Source: Aurantimonas sp. HBX-1 (lineage in GTDB: Bacteria > Pseudomonadota > Alphaproteobacteria > Rhizobiales > Rhizobiaceae). From it: a DNA stretch of 64,000 nt. Below the pieces are notes generated by a model. The model searched no databases. It was given only the letters and a program-made list of their open reading frames with translations, and had not been told where the DNA came from. Position numbers and translations under genes: made by a program. The stretch is from positions 2,989,501 to 3,053,500 of the forward strand of contig NZ_CP090066.1 in assembly GCF_021391535.1 (NCBI RefSeq). Direction: 5' to 3'. Below, piece after piece: positions 49,519 to 59,187 of the stretch; the first letter of the stretch is position 1; the number at the start of each line of letters is the position of its first letter.

Positions 49519-50684
49519 GCGGACCGGCCGATCCAGTTCGCGATGCGGTCCGCGGCGATCTCGACCTCGTCGAGCCGGCGATGGAAACAGGCCCTAAGGA
49601 AACGCGCGCCCGCCGGGCCGAAGGCGGTTCCGGGGGCAAGTCCCACCAGCGCCTCGTCGACCAGCCGGAACGCGGCGGTGCGGGTGTCGCTGATCCCGTC
49701 CACGGCGAAGAACGCATAGAAGGCGCCGGCCGGCGGGGTCAGCGACACGCGGTTGGTGGCGAGCAGCCGGTCGGCGAAGATGTCGCGCGCCCGGGCCGCC
49801 CGTTCGATCTGGCTGGCGACGAAGCTCTCGCCGTCCTCAAGCGCCGCGACGGCGGCCCGCTGCATGAAGGTGGCGACGCCCGAGGTCGAGTACTGGATCA
49901 GGTTCTCCAGCACGTCGCCGTAGCCGGCGCTGGTCTCGATCCAGCCGATGCGCCAGCCCGTCATCGCCCAGTTCTTGGAGAAGGAGTTGACGAAGAAGAT
50001 CGAGTCGCCCTCCTCCATGACGTCGTGGAAGGACGGCGCGCGGCCGCCTTCGTAGTAGAAGCGGTTGTAGATCTCGTCGGCGATCACCGAGATGCCGTTC
50101 GCCCGGGCAAGTTCCAGGATCGCCCGCAGCTCCGCCGTGCTGGCGGTCCAGCCGGTCGGGTTGGACGGGGTGTTGATGAACAAAGCGCGGGTCTTCGGCC
50201 CGATGGCGTCGGCGAGCTTCTGCAGGTCGAGATGCCAGCCGGCCGCGGTGAAGTCGAGCGACACCTCGCGCGCCACCGCACCCTTGACGCCAACGGCGGC
50301 GGCGAAGTTCGGCCAGGCGGGTCCCAGATAGACCACCTCGTCGCCGGGGCTCGCGACGCAGGCGATGGCGAGCTGGATCGCCTGCATGCCGGAGCCGGTG
50401 ACGAAGAACCGCTCCGGCGCAACAGGGCGGCCGTAGAGCCGCTCGGTATAGGCGGCGAGCGCCTGGCGCAGCTCCGGGATGCCGCGCTGCCAGGTGTAGA
50501 AGGTCTCGCCGGCGGCAAGGCTGGCGGCGGCCGCGTCGCTGATGAAGGCGGGCGTCGACAGATCGCCCTCTCCGGCCCACAGCGGGATCAGCCCCTCGCG
50601 GCCGCGGGCATAGGTCATCACGGCGACGATGCCGCTCTCCGGCGCCTCGACCGCCTCGCGGCTGAGGCGTGAAAGATCGCTCAT
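49515..50684 (-). CDS. PLP-dependent aminotransferase (class I/II)
   Basis: 389 residues from ATG 50684 (MSDLSRLSREAV), preceded by GGAAGG. AspAT-fold: VTGSGMQAIQLAI, YLGPAWPNF, INTPSNPTGW, ADEIYNRFYY and Lys237 in NSFSKNWAMTGWRIGW. The C-terminal Arg (RACFH) for the substrate carboxylate is present. It leads a two-gene unit with the AbrB-type permease; amino-acid specificity cannot be read. Confidence 0.92.
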   Translation of the reverse strand: MSDLSRLSREAVEAPESGIVAVMTYARGREGLIPLWAGEGDLSTPAFISDAAAASLAAGETFYTWQRGIPELRQALAAYTERLYGRPVAPERFFVTGSGMQAIQLAIACVASPGDEVVYLGPAWPNFAAAVGVKGAVAREVSLDFTAAGWHLDLQKLADAIGPKTRALFINTPSNPTGWTASTAELRAILELARANGISVIADEIYNRFYYEGGRAPSFHDVMEEGDSIFFVNSFSKNWAMTGWRIGWIETSAGYGDVLENLIQYSTSGVATFMQRAAVAALEDGESFVASQIERAARARDIFADRLLATNRVSLTPPAGAFYAFFAVDGISDTRTAAFRLVDEALVGLAPGTAFGPAGARFLRACFHRRLDEVEIAADRIANWIGRSA

Positions 50685-50798
50685 GGCTTGCCTTCCGGGA
50701 AGGGTCGGGACGCGGGAGAGACCCCGCAATTTCGCCTTCGACCTTCCTGCCGGTTCAGTCAAGCCCCGGCGTGGGCAACGGTCTCCGGCGAGCCGCGC

Positions 50799-51236
50799 TC
50801 AGACGCGGGGCGTGCGCTCCGTCGCCACCGCCATCAGGTCGCGGATCTCCTCGAGCAGCTTCTCGTTGCGGGGAACCTCGGCGATCTCCGGGGGCTTGGC
50901 CGCCTCCTGGCGCTTCACCCGGTTCATCCCCTTCACGACGAGGAACAGGATGAAGGCGATGATCAGGAAATTGATCGTCAGCGTGAGGAAGTTGCCGTAG
51001 GCGAGCACCGGTCCCTGCTCGCGCGCGCCGGCCAGATCGGTGGCCGTCACGCCGCTGCCCAGCGCGATGAACTTGTTGGTGAAATCGACGCCGCCGGTGA
51101 TCACCGCCACTACCGGCATGAACAGGTCGCTGACGATGGAATTGACCAGGCCGGAAAAGGCCGCGCCGATGATGATGCCGATGGCAAGGTCCACCATGTT
51201 GCCCCTGAGGGCAAACTCCTTGAACTCCTTCAGCAT
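50799..51236 (-). CDS. mscL: Large-conductance mechanosensitive channel
   Basis: 145 residues from ATG 51236 (MLKEFKEFALRGN). Two membrane helices: VDLAIGIIIGAAFSGLVNSIV (pore-lining) and FLTLTINFLIIAFILFLV, then a cytoplasmic charged helix ending RDLMAVATE. Pentameric safety valve opened by membrane tension in osmotic downshock. AGGGAG precedes the start. Divergent from the hybrid kinase. Confidence 0.96.
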   Translation of the reverse strand: MLKEFKEFALRGNMVDLAIGIIIGAAFSGLVNSIVSDLFMPVVAVITGGVDFTNKFIALGSGVTATDLAGAREQGPVLAYGNFLTLTINFLIIAFILFLVVKGMNRVKRQEAAKPPEIAEVPRNEKLLEEIRDLMAVATERTPRV

Positions 51237-51401
51237 AGACACGACTCCCTGACGTGGCCCGGTTTCAGCGGCATTCCCCATCATACAACCGCGGCGTCCC
51301 GCGACAAACGCCGCGGCGTTCGCAAAACTGGACTTGCGACGCCGCCGGTGTTTCTGTCGACCGGTCTGCGGCGATCCTCGCCGCCGGTCCAGGAGGCCTC
51401 G

Positions 51402-54400
51402 GTGCATAGCGGTATCATCGTCGTCACCGCCATCGCCTATCTGCTGCTGCTCTTCGCGGTCGCCTGGTGGGGCGACCGTCGTGCCACGCGTCACGCCGCG
51501 CGCACAAGCCGTCCCGGCGTCTATGCACTGAGCCTTGCGGTCTACTGCACGTCATGGACGTTCTTCGGCTCGGTCGGCGTCGCGGCGCGGGACGGGCTGT
51601 CGTTCCTGGCGATCTATCTCGGGCCGATCCTGGTGTTCATGCTGGCGCCACGCTTCATCGAGCGGCTGGTGCGCCACGCCAAGGCCGAGCGCATCACCAC
51701 CGTCGCCGACTTCATCGGCTCGCGTTACGGCAAGAATCCCTCGGTGGCGGCGCTGGCGACGGTGATCGCCATCATCGGCACCGTGCCGTACATCTCGCTG
51801 CAGCTGAAGGCGATCTCCACCAGCGTGGCGACGCTGGTGACGCACTATTCCGCGACCCCCGAGATGCCGCCGATGTTCGCCGACCTAGCGCTGCTGGTGG
51901 CCACGGTGCTCGGAGTGTTCGCCATCCTCTTCGGCACCCGCCACGCCGACGCGACCGAGCACCAGGACGGACTCGTCCTCGCCGTCGCCATGGAATCGAT
52001 GGTCAAGCTGGGGACGTTCCTCGCGGTCGGGATCTGGGTGACATTCGTCCTGTTCGAGCCGCGCGCGCTGCTCGACGCGGCAAGGGCGCATCCCGGGTTC
52101 TCGGCGACGTTCGACGGCCAGATCGGCGGGCACTTCCTCGCCTCGATGGGCCTCAGCGCGCTGGTGATCCTGCTGTTGCCCCGGCAGTTCCACATGACGG
52201 TGGTGGAGAACCGCACGCGCGAGGAAATCCGGCGCGCCCGCTGGCTGTTCCCGCTCTATCTCGTGCTGATCAACATCTTCGTCGCCCCGATCGCCGCCGC
52301 CGGCGTCCTCATGCTCGGCCCGAGCGTCGATGCCGACCTCTACGTCATGTCGCTGCCGCTGTCGCAGGGCCAGGATGCGCTGGCCCTGCTGGCGTTCCTC
52401 GGCGGGCTTTCGGCCGCGACCGCCATGGTCATCGTCGCCAGCGTCGCGCTGTCGATCATGATCTCCAACGACCTGGTGCTGCCATGGCTCCTGAAGCGTC
52501 GCGGCCACGGCACCGACGCCAGGCCGGACGAGACCCGCCTGATCCTCAACGTCCGGCGATCGGCGATCCTCGTCGTGGTGTTCCTCGGCTACGGCTATTA
52601 TCGCTTCGCCGGCATCGGCAGCGGCCTTGCCTCGATCGGCCTGCTCTCCTTCGCCGCCATCGCGCAGCTGGCACCCGCCTTCCTGGCCGGGCTGTTCTGG
52701 AAGCGGGCGAATGCGCGCGGCGCAATGGCCGGCCTCGCGGCCGGCATCATCGGCTGGGCTTACACGCTGCTTCTGCCGGCGCTGTTCGGTCCCTCGGCGG
52801 TGGCCAATTCCCTCGACGGCATCCCCAGCGCCGGCCCGGCGATGGATCCGCTGCTCTACGGCAGCCTCGTCAGCCTGTCGGCGAACGTCGCCGGCCTCGT
52901 CCTCGGCTCGCTCAGCCGCCAGTCGAAGCCGCTGGAACGGATCCAGGCCTCGATCTTCACCTCCAACGACGCCGGACCGGCGGCCGGGCTGCGGCGAACC
53001 CGCGCAGACGTCACCGTCGGCGAGCTCCGCGCGACGATCGCCCGCTATCTCGGGCCCGAGCGCACCGACCGTTCGCTCGCCCGTTTCGCCGAGAGCGAGG
53101 AACGCCACCTCGTCGAGGACGCGCCCGCCGACAGCGCCACGATCCGCTTCTCCGAGCAACTTCTGACCTCGGCGATCGGCTCGGCCTCGTCGCGGCTGGT
53201 GCTTTCGCTGCTGTTCCAGCGCCACGCCAAGTCCAGCCCCTCGGCGCTGCGGCTGCTCGACGACGCGTCCGAGGCGCTCCAGTACAATCGCGACCTGCTG
53301 CGCATCGCGCTCGAGCAGGTCGACCAGGGGCTGGCGATCTTCGATGCCGACTACCGGCTGACGTTCTGGAACCGGCAGTTCCGCGACCTGGTGGGGCTGT
53401 CGCCGGAATTCGGCCAGATCGGCACGCCGCTGACCGTCGTCCTGGAGGAACTGCTCGGTGCCGGCGAAATCGACCGCGCCGAGTACCAGGCGAGTTTCGA
53501 GGTCCTCACCCGCCCGCCGGCGCTCCGGCAGATCAGCCTCATCCAGTCCGGCCGGGTGCTCGAATTCCGCGCCAACCCGATGCCGGAAGGCGGCCTCGTC
53601 GCCACCGTCTCCGACATGACCGAGCGCGTGCGCCGCGCCGCGGCGCTGCGGGAGATGAACGAGACGCTGGAGGAGCGGGTGCGCCACCGTACGGCGGAAC
53701 TCCTCACCGCCAACGCCGAGCTCGGCAAGGCCCGCCACGCCGCGGATGCCGCCAATCTCGGCAAGACCCGCTTCCTTGCCGCCGCCGGCCACGACATCCT
53801 GCAGCCGCTGAACGCCGCGCGCCTCTACGTCTCGGCGCTGCAGGAGCGCCACCAGAACCTGCCAGGCACCGAGCTGGCGGCCAATATCGGATCCTCCCTC
53901 GAGGCGGTCGAGGCGATCATCGGCGCGGTGCTGGACATCTCGCGGCTCGACGCCGGCGGCATGCAGGCGAAGATCGAGGATTTCCCGCTGGGGCCGCTGC
54001 TCCGCCAGATCGAGACCGACATAAGGCCGCTGGCGGAGGAGAAGAACCTGTCGCTGCGCTTCGTCGGGACCAGCGTCGCGGTGCGCTCCGACCGCAACCT
54101 GCTGCGGCGGCTGATCCAGAACCTCGTCTCGAACGCCGTCAAATACACGCCCGCCGGCAAGGTCGTCGTCGGTGTGCGCCACCGCGGCAATCGCCGCATC
54201 GAGATCGAGGTCGCCGACAGCGGCATCGGCATTCCGGCCGACAAGCTCCAGTCGATCTATCAGGAATTCGTGCGGCTGGACGAGGGCACCCGCACGGCGC
54301 GCGGCCTCGGGCTCGGCCTGTCGGTGGTCGACCGCATCGCCCGGGTGCTCGACCTGCCGGTCACCGCGACCTCCGAGCATGGCCGCGGCACGCGCTTCCG

Positions 54401-54866
54401 CGTCGGCTTGAAGCTGGCGCGCACCCGGCCGGTCGAGATCACCCGTACCGAGGCGGCGCCGGCGCCGGGCGGCGTCTCGCTGCGCGGCACGCATGTGCTT
54501 TGCATCGACAACGAGGCGGCGATCCGCGACGGCATGCAGACGCTGCTGAGCGGCTGGGGCTGCCGGGTCGACGCCTTTGCCACCGGCGCCGAGGCGGCGG
54601 CGGCGCTGGCGGCGCGGGGCGCCGTGCCGGACATCGCGCTGGTCGACTATCACCTCGACTTCGGCACGGGACTGGAGGCGATCCTCCTGCTGCGCAAGGC
54701 GCTCGATACGGGCCTGCCGGCCATCCTGGTGACGGCGGACCGCTCCCCGCAGGTACGGGAGGAGGCACTGGCGGTCGATGTCGACGTGCTGACCAAGCCG
54801 CTGCGGCCCGCCTCGCTCAGGGCGGCGATGGCACGGCGCGGCGGGCGGCGGGAAGCGGCCGAATAG
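51402..54866 (+). CDS. SSS-domain hybrid sensor histidine kinase
   Basis: 1154 residues, GTG start with perfect AGGAGG. Residues 1-510 form a sodium/solute symporter-like module of about 13 helices (YALSLAVYCTSWTFFGSVG), as in CbrA-type sensors; then a linker (residues 540-620), a PAS-like domain (QVDQGLAIFDADYRLTFWN), coiled coil, HisKA with phospho-acceptor His797 in GHDILQPLNAAR, HATPase (NLVSNAVKYTPAG, DSGIGI, GLGLGLSVVDRI) and a C-terminal receiver with Asp1082 in ALVDYHL. It may sense transported solute flux. It converges on a LuxR-type regulator 24 bp away. Confidence 0.95.
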   Translation: MHSGIIVVTAIAYLLLLFAVAWWGDRRATRHAARTSRPGVYALSLAVYCTSWTFFGSVGVAARDGLSFLAIYLGPILVFMLAPRFIERLVRHAKAERITTVADFIGSRYGKNPSVAALATVIAIIGTVPYISLQLKAISTSVATLVTHYSATPEMPPMFADLALLVATVLGVFAILFGTRHADATEHQDGLVLAVAMESMVKLGTFLAVGIWVTFVLFEPRALLDAARAHPGFSATFDGQIGGHFLASMGLSALVILLLPRQFHMTVVENRTREEIRRARWLFPLYLVLINIFVAPIAAAGVLMLGPSVDADLYVMSLPLSQGQDALALLAFLGGLSAATAMVIVASVALSIMISNDLVLPWLLKRRGHGTDARPDETRLILNVRRSAILVVVFLGYGYYRFAGIGSGLASIGLLSFAAIAQLAPAFLAGLFWKRANARGAMAGLAAGIIGWAYTLLLPALFGPSAVANSLDGIPSAGPAMDPLLYGSLVSLSANVAGLVLGSLSRQSKPLERIQASIFTSNDAGPAAGLRRTRADVTVGELRATIARYLGPERTDRSLARFAESEERHLVEDAPADSATIRFSEQLLTSAIGSASSRLVLSLLFQRHAKSSPSALRLLDDASEALQYNRDLLRIALEQVDQGLAIFDADYRLTFWNRQFRDLVGLSPEFGQIGTPLTVVLEELLGAGEIDRAEYQASFEVLTRPPALRQISLIQSGRVLEFRANPMPEGGLVATVSDMTERVRRAAALREMNETLEERVRHRTAELLTANAELGKARHAADAANLGKTRFLAAAGHDILQPLNAARLYVSALQERHQNLPGTELAANIGSSLEAVEAIIGAVLDISRLDAGGMQAKIEDFPLGPLLRQIETDIRPLAEEKNLSLRFVGTSVAVRSDRNLLRRLIQNLVSNAVKYTPAGKVVVGVRHRGNRRIEIEVADSGIGIPADKLQSIYQEFVRLDEGTRTARGLGLGLSVVDRIARVLDLPVTATSEHGRGTRFRVGLKLARTRPVEITRTEAAPAPGGVSLRGTHVLCIDNEAAIRDGMQTLLSGWGCRVDAFATGAEAAAALAARGAVPDIALVDYHLDFGTGLEAILLLRKALDTGLPAILVTADRSPQVREEALAVDVDVLTKPLRPASLRAAMARRGGRREAAE

Positions 54867-54890
54867 TCCGTCCGGCGCGTTAGGTGACCC

Positions 54891-55547
54891 TCAGGCGAGG
54901 AAGCCGGTGTCGAGGTCGATGCCGAGCTTGGACAGCCGGATCACCGCCTGGGTGCGGCTGTCGACGCCCAGCTTGAGCAGTACGGCCGAGACATGCGCCT
55001 TGATCGTCGCTTCGGAGATGCCGAGCTCGTAGGCGATCTGCTTGTTGAGCAGCCCGCGCCCGAGCATGGTCAGGACGCGGGTCTGCTGCGGCGTCAGCGT
55101 GCGGATCCGCTGGATCAGCTCGGTCACCTCGGGGTCGCGCTCGGCGTCCAGCGGCACGTCCGGCGGCAGCCAGACGTCGCCGGCAAGGAGCGTCTGGATC
55201 GCCCGGCGGATCTCCTCGAAGCCGGTGGATTTCGGGATGAAGCCCGAAGCGCCGAGATCCAGTGCCCGCGCGACGATCGGCGCGTCCTCGCTGCCGGACA
55301 CGATGGCGATGGGGACCGACGGATGCTCGGCGCGCAGCAGCGCCAGGCCGGAAAGCCCGCTGGTGCCGGGCATGGCGAGGTCCAGCAGGAGTAGATCGGC
55401 CTCGGGATTTTCGGTCAGGGCGCGGGCGGTCTCGTCGAAATCGGCGGCCTCGATGATCGTGCCGGGCTCCGGCAGCGACGCGAGGATCTCCCGCAGCGCG
55501 CCGCGAAACAGCGGATGATCGTCCGCCACGATGAAGACATGGCCCAT
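54891..55547 (-). CDS. LuxR/NarL-family response regulator
   Basis: 218 residues from ATG 55547 (GGAGGGG upstream). Receiver with Asp56 in LLLLDLAMPGTSG and Lys in IPKSTGF; C-terminal LuxR HTH (LTPQQTRVLTMLGRGLLNKQIAYELGISEATIKAHVSAVL). It is convergent with the SSS hybrid kinase, which suggests they are partners, as in related kinase/regulator pairs. Targets unknown. Confidence 0.94.
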   Translation of the reverse strand: MGHVFIVADDHPLFRGALREILASLPEPGTIIEAADFDETARALTENPEADLLLLDLAMPGTSGLSGLALLRAEHPSVPIAIVSGSEDAPIVARALDLGASGFIPKSTGFEEIRRAIQTLLAGDVWLPPDVPLDAERDPEVTELIQRIRTLTPQQTRVLTMLGRGLLNKQIAYELGISEATIKAHVSAVLLKLGVDSRTQAVIRLSKLGIDLDTGFLA

Positions 55548-55640
55548 GCTGCGCCCCTCCCCTGCCGCGGTCAGCCTCGATGCCAGCATGTCATCGCGTT
55601 CCCCCTCGATCGTCCCTTCAATACCCTATGCGGCCGGGGA

Positions 55641-56084
55641 TCAAGCGCCGGCTTCCGTCGAGGCCGAAAGGCTTCCGGCGAAATGCAGGACGATTTCGCG
55701 CGCATGGGGCCGCGCCCGGTGCTCGACGAGGTAGATGCCCTGCCAGGTGCCGAGCATCATCCGGCCGCCCATCACCGGGATGGCGAGGCTCGTCGCGGTT
55801 AGCGCGGACTTGATGTGGGCGGGCATGTCGTCCGGACCCTCGAGCGTGTGGACGTAGCCGGCGTCCTCGGGCGCCAGCCGGTCGAGCGCCGTGAGCAGAT
55901 CGTGCCGGACGTCGGGATCGGCGTTTTCCTGGATCAGCAGCGACGCCGAGGTATGGCGGACGAACAGGGTGACGAGCCCGTCTTCAGCGCCGGCGGCGCG
56001 GAGCCGCTCGCCGACGCGGCGGCTGACGTCCAGCATCGCGCGGCCGGGGGTCGCGACGGCGAGGATCTCGATATGCTGCTGCAT
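55641..56084 (-). CDS. yjbQ: YjbQ family (UPF0047) protein
   Basis: 147 residues. LFVRHTSASLLIQENADPDVRHDLL, Y-x-H-TLEG-DDMPAHIKSAL and LGTWQGIYLVEHR are the family blocks. Some members show thiamine-phosphate synthase activity in vitro; the cellular role is unclear. Single gene, flanked by the LuxR-type regulator and an esterase. Confidence 0.92.
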   Translation of the reverse strand: MQQHIEILAVATPGRAMLDVSRRVGERLRAAGAEDGLVTLFVRHTSASLLIQENADPDVRHDLLTALDRLAPEDAGYVHTLEGPDDMPAHIKSALTATSLAIPVMGGRMMLGTWQGIYLVEHRARPHAREIVLHFAGSLSASTEAGA

Positions 56085-56188
56085 GGCGCTCCCCTTTCGC
56101 GGCCCGGGCCCATGCCGGCGGCACGGTTTTCGCCCTACTCCCGCGGGCCCGCCGTCCTAGCTTGTCGGAGGCAAAAGAGGAAACCGCA

Positions 56189-57169
56189 ATGGCCAAAGCG
56201 CAACTGACAATCGATCCGGCGGCGTTCGATCCGGAACTGACGGATCCGGAGATCACTGCGCTGAACCAGCGGATCATCGCCGAGCACAAGACGCGCCCCG
56301 ACCCCTGGTCGGTGCCGGTCGAAAAGACCCGCCAGCTGCGCAAGGCGGGTTTCGGGACCTTCGTCATGGGGCCGAAGGATCCGGCGGCGGAAACGCTGGT
56401 GCATCTCGGCCCGGCGGGGCGGCGGATCGAGATCCGCGTACTGCGGCCGACGGACGGCCAGACGCGCGGCACGTTCCTGCACTTCCATGGCGGCGGCTGG
56501 GTGTTCGGCGGCTCGGAGGAATCCGATCCGCGCCTGCGCCAGCTCGCCGACACGACCGGCCTGACCGTCGCCTCGGTCGAATACCGGCTGGCGCCCGAGC
56601 ACCCCTTCCCGGCCGCGCCGGACGACTGCATCTCCGTCGCGGTGGCGCTCGCCAACGGCCATCTCGACCTGCCGCGCGGCTGGCTGGCGATCGGCGGCGA
56701 GTCGGCCGGCGCGCATCTCGCCGTGCTGACGCTGATCCGGCTGCGCGACGAGTACTCGATGATGCCCTACAAGGCCGCCAACCTCGTCGCCGGCTGCTTC
56801 GACCTGTCGCTGACCCCGAGCGTGCGCCGCTTCGGCGAGGAGCGGCTGGTGCTCAACACCGAGGACGTGAAGGAGTTCGTGCTCCGCTTCGTGCCCGACC
56901 ACATCTCGCTGAAGGACCCGGCGGTGTCGCCGCTCTATGCCGACCTCGCCGGCCTGCCGCCGGCGCTGTTCAGCTGCGGCACCCGGGATCTGCTGATCGA
57001 CGACACGCTGTTCATGGCGTCGCGCTGGGTCGCCTCCGGCAACGAGGCGGAACTGTCGCTGACCAATGGCGGCGCGCATGTCTTCGAGTCGTTCCCCACC
57101 GAGGTGGGGCGGCAGTCGCTGGCGAAGATGGAGGAATTCCTGCGGCGGAAGATGGCCTCGCCGATCTGA
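56189..57169 (+). CDS. Alpha/beta hydrolase, HSL-type esterase
   Basis: 326 residues from ATG 56189 (GAGGA upstream; a TTG at 56162 is less likely). Oxyanion motif HFHGGGWVFGG, nucleophile Ser in GGESAGAHL, Asp in CGTRDLLIDD and His in GGAHVFE give the complete triad of the hormone-sensitive lipase family (family IV). No signal peptide, so cytosolic. It converges with the next gene across 7 bp. Natural substrate unknown. Confidence 0.93.
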   Translation: MAKAQLTIDPAAFDPELTDPEITALNQRIIAEHKTRPDPWSVPVEKTRQLRKAGFGTFVMGPKDPAAETLVHLGPAGRRIEIRVLRPTDGQTRGTFLHFHGGGWVFGGSEESDPRLRQLADTTGLTVASVEYRLAPEHPFPAAPDDCISVAVALANGHLDLPRGWLAIGGESAGAHLAVLTLIRLRDEYSMMPYKAANLVAGCFDLSLTPSVRRFGEERLVLNTEDVKEFVLRFVPDHISLKDPAVSPLYADLAGLPPALFSCGTRDLLIDDTLFMASRWVASGNEAELSLTNGGAHVFESFPTEVGRQSLAKMEEFLRRKMASPI

Positions 57170-57176
57170 GCCGCGG

Positions 57177-57596
57177 TCAGGTCCGGTCGGGCGGTGTGGC
57201 GTCCTCCGGCTGCGGGCGCGTGACGTCCTGCTCGAGATCGCGGACGATGTCGGCAAAGCCCCTGAACAGCTTCTTCATCTGCTCGACGGCGTAGTCGGCG
57301 TCCTGCCGGTCCACCAGGGCGCGGCCGCGTTTCTCCAGCGCCTCGACCCGCCGCTCCAGCGCGTCGAGCCGCGCCCCGGCATCGCCGCCGACGGCCCCTC
57401 GCGACCCGTCGCAGGAGATCGTCGCGCCCTCGGCGCGGCAGAAGGCGATCTCGCCCGTCCGCGTGTCGAGCCGGGCAAGGCCGCCCTCCACCGGCTGCAT
57501 CTGGTAGCGGCCCTGCGGGCTCTCCTCCTGCGCCGCGGCAGGCGCCGCCGCGACCACGGCCGCAGCGGCAACAACGAGTGACATCTGGCGGATCAT
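57177..57596 (-). CDS. Secreted coiled-coil protein, unknown function
   Basis: 139 residues from ATG 57596: signal peptide (about residues 1-23, VVAAAPAAAQ), a short beta-rich part with two cysteines (FCRAEGATISC) and a coiled coil (LDALERRVEALEKRGRALVD). The C-terminus is acidic/proline-rich. Predicted periplasmic. No family recognised. Confidence 0.72.
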   Translation of the reverse strand: MIRQMSLVVAAAAVVAAAPAAAQEESPQGRYQMQPVEGGLARLDTRTGEIAFCRAEGATISCDGSRGAVGGDAGARLDALERRVEALEKRGRALVDRQDADYAVEQMKKLFRGFADIVRDLEQDVTRPQPEDATPPDRT

Positions 57597-57715
57597 CGAA
57601 CGCTCCCTCGGCCTCTGCCCGGTCATGGCGGACGCGCAAGGGTAGGCGCGCGCGGTGACGGTCTCAAGGCAACGGGCCGATTGACCTTACCAGCGGCCTC
57701 TGGCAACCCACGACG

Positions 57716-58063
57716 ATGGACGAGATCATCTACAAGATCGCCCCGCGGCCATTGTGGCAGGCGGCCGAGGCCAAGGGCCGGTTCGACGGCGCCCCGGTCG
57801 ACGCGGCCGACGGCTTCATCCATTTTTCCACCGGCGCGCAGGTCCGCGAGACCGCCGAGCGGCATTTCGCCGGCCAGCGCGATCTCGTGCTGGTCGCCGT
57901 CGATGCGCGACGCCTCGGCGACGCGCTGCGCTGGGAGACGTCGCGCGGCGGGGCGCTGTTCCCGCATCTCTACGGACCGCTGCCGCTCGAGGCGGTGCTG
58001 TGGAGCGAGGAACTGCCGCTGGCGCCGGACGGGCATCACCAGTTTCCCGGCAGCGTGCGATGA
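57716..58063 (+). CDS. DUF952 family protein
   Basis: 115 residues: IYKIAPRPLWQAAEAKG at the start, GFIHFSTGAQVRETAERHF in the middle and LFPHLYGPLPLEAV near the end match DUF952. Function unknown. It is translationally coupled to pyrD by ATGA, an arrangement common in Rhizobiales. Confidence 0.92.
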   Translation: MDEIIYKIAPRPLWQAAEAKGRFDGAPVDAADGFIHFSTGAQVRETAERHFAGQRDLVLVAVDARRLGDALRWETSRGGALFPHLYGPLPLEAVLWSEELPLAPDGHHQFPGSVR

Positions 58064-59160
58064 AACGCCTCTACCAGCTGGTTCGGCCGGCGATCTTCCG
58101 CCTCGATCCGGAACGGGCCCATGCGCTGTCGCTGGCGGCGCTGAAGCGGGGCTTCGTGCCGACGATGAACGTGCCCGTCGACGACCGGCTGCGCGTCCGG
58201 GTGGCCGGCATCGCCTTTCCCAATCCGCTGGGCCTTGCCGCTGGCTACGACAAGAATGCCGAGGTGCCGGACGCCGCCCTCCGGCTCGGTTTCGGCTTCG
58301 CGGAGGTCGGCACGCTGACGCCGCAGCCGCAGGAGGGCAATCCCAAGCCGCGGATCTTCCGGCTGGAGCACGACCGCGCCATCATCAACCGCCTCGGCTT
58401 CAACAACGAAGGCCATGCCGACGCGGCGGAGCGGCTGGAGGCAAGGGCCCGCAAGCTCGGCATCATCGGCGTCAATGTCGGGGCCAACAAGGACGCGGCC
58501 GACCGCGTCGCCGACTATGTCGAGGGGGTGAACCGCTTCGAGGGGCTGGCGAGCTACCTTACCATCAACATTTCCTCGCCCAACACCCCCGGGCTGCGGG
58601 CCTTCCAGAGCGGGTCGGAGCTCGACCGGCTGCTGGTCGCGGTGGTGGCGGCGCGCGACGGGTATGCGGCGCTTTCGGCGACGGCCCGCAAGCCGCTCTT
58701 CGTCAAGGTCGCGCCCGACCTCGCGCCCGGCCAGGTCGAGGAGATCGCCGCGGCGGTGCTCAAGCGGGGCATCGACGGGCTGATCGTCTCGAACACCACG
58801 CTGTCGCGGCCGGGGCTCGGCCCGGACCCGCACCTGCACGAGGCCGGCGGTCTGTCTGGCCGGCCGCTGATGGCGCTGTCGACCTACGTGCTCGCGCAGT
58901 TCCGCAAGGCGCTCGGCCCGGAGTTTCCGCTGATCGGCGTCGGCGGCGTCGACAGCGCGGCGTCGGCCTTGCGCAAGATCGAGGCCGGGGCGGACCTCGT
59001 GCAGCTCTATACCGGCCTGGTCTATGGCGGGCCGGAACTGCCGACACGCATCCTCACCGGCATGCTTCGGCATCTTGAACGGACGGGAACGGCCCATATC
59101 GCGGACATCCGCGACACCCGGCTCGACGAGGTGCTGGCGTCGCCGCCGCCGGGCGTCTGA
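58060..59160 (+). CDS. pyrD: Dihydroorotate dehydrogenase (quinone), class 2
   Basis: 366 residues, membrane-associated FMN enzyme oxidising dihydroorotate to orotate in pyrimidine synthesis. N-terminal amphipathic helices (MKRLYQLVRPAIFRLDPERAH), FPNPLGLAAGYDKNAE, the class 2 catalytic serine in NISSPNTPGLR, KVAPDL, and GVGGVDS. Overlaps DUF952 by 4 nt. It converges with the receiver gene across 27 bp. Confidence 0.97.
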   Translation: MKRLYQLVRPAIFRLDPERAHALSLAALKRGFVPTMNVPVDDRLRVRVAGIAFPNPLGLAAGYDKNAEVPDAALRLGFGFAEVGTLTPQPQEGNPKPRIFRLEHDRAIINRLGFNNEGHADAAERLEARARKLGIIGVNVGANKDAADRVADYVEGVNRFEGLASYLTINISSPNTPGLRAFQSGSELDRLLVAVVAARDGYAALSATARKPLFVKVAPDLAPGQVEEIAAAVLKRGIDGLIVSNTTLSRPGLGPDPHLHEAGGLSGRPLMALSTYVLAQFRKALGPEFPLIGVGGVDSAASALRKIEAGADLVQLYTGLVYGGPELPTRILTGMLRHLERTGTAHIADIRDTRLDEVLASPPPGV

Positions 59161-59187
59161 CCCTTATGCCAAGGCGGCTTCGTTTCC

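Noticed and set aside
51885..54653. A 922-codon minus-strand open frame inside the hybrid kinase
   Set aside because: Antisense shadow; the plus-strand frame carries all kinase motifs.
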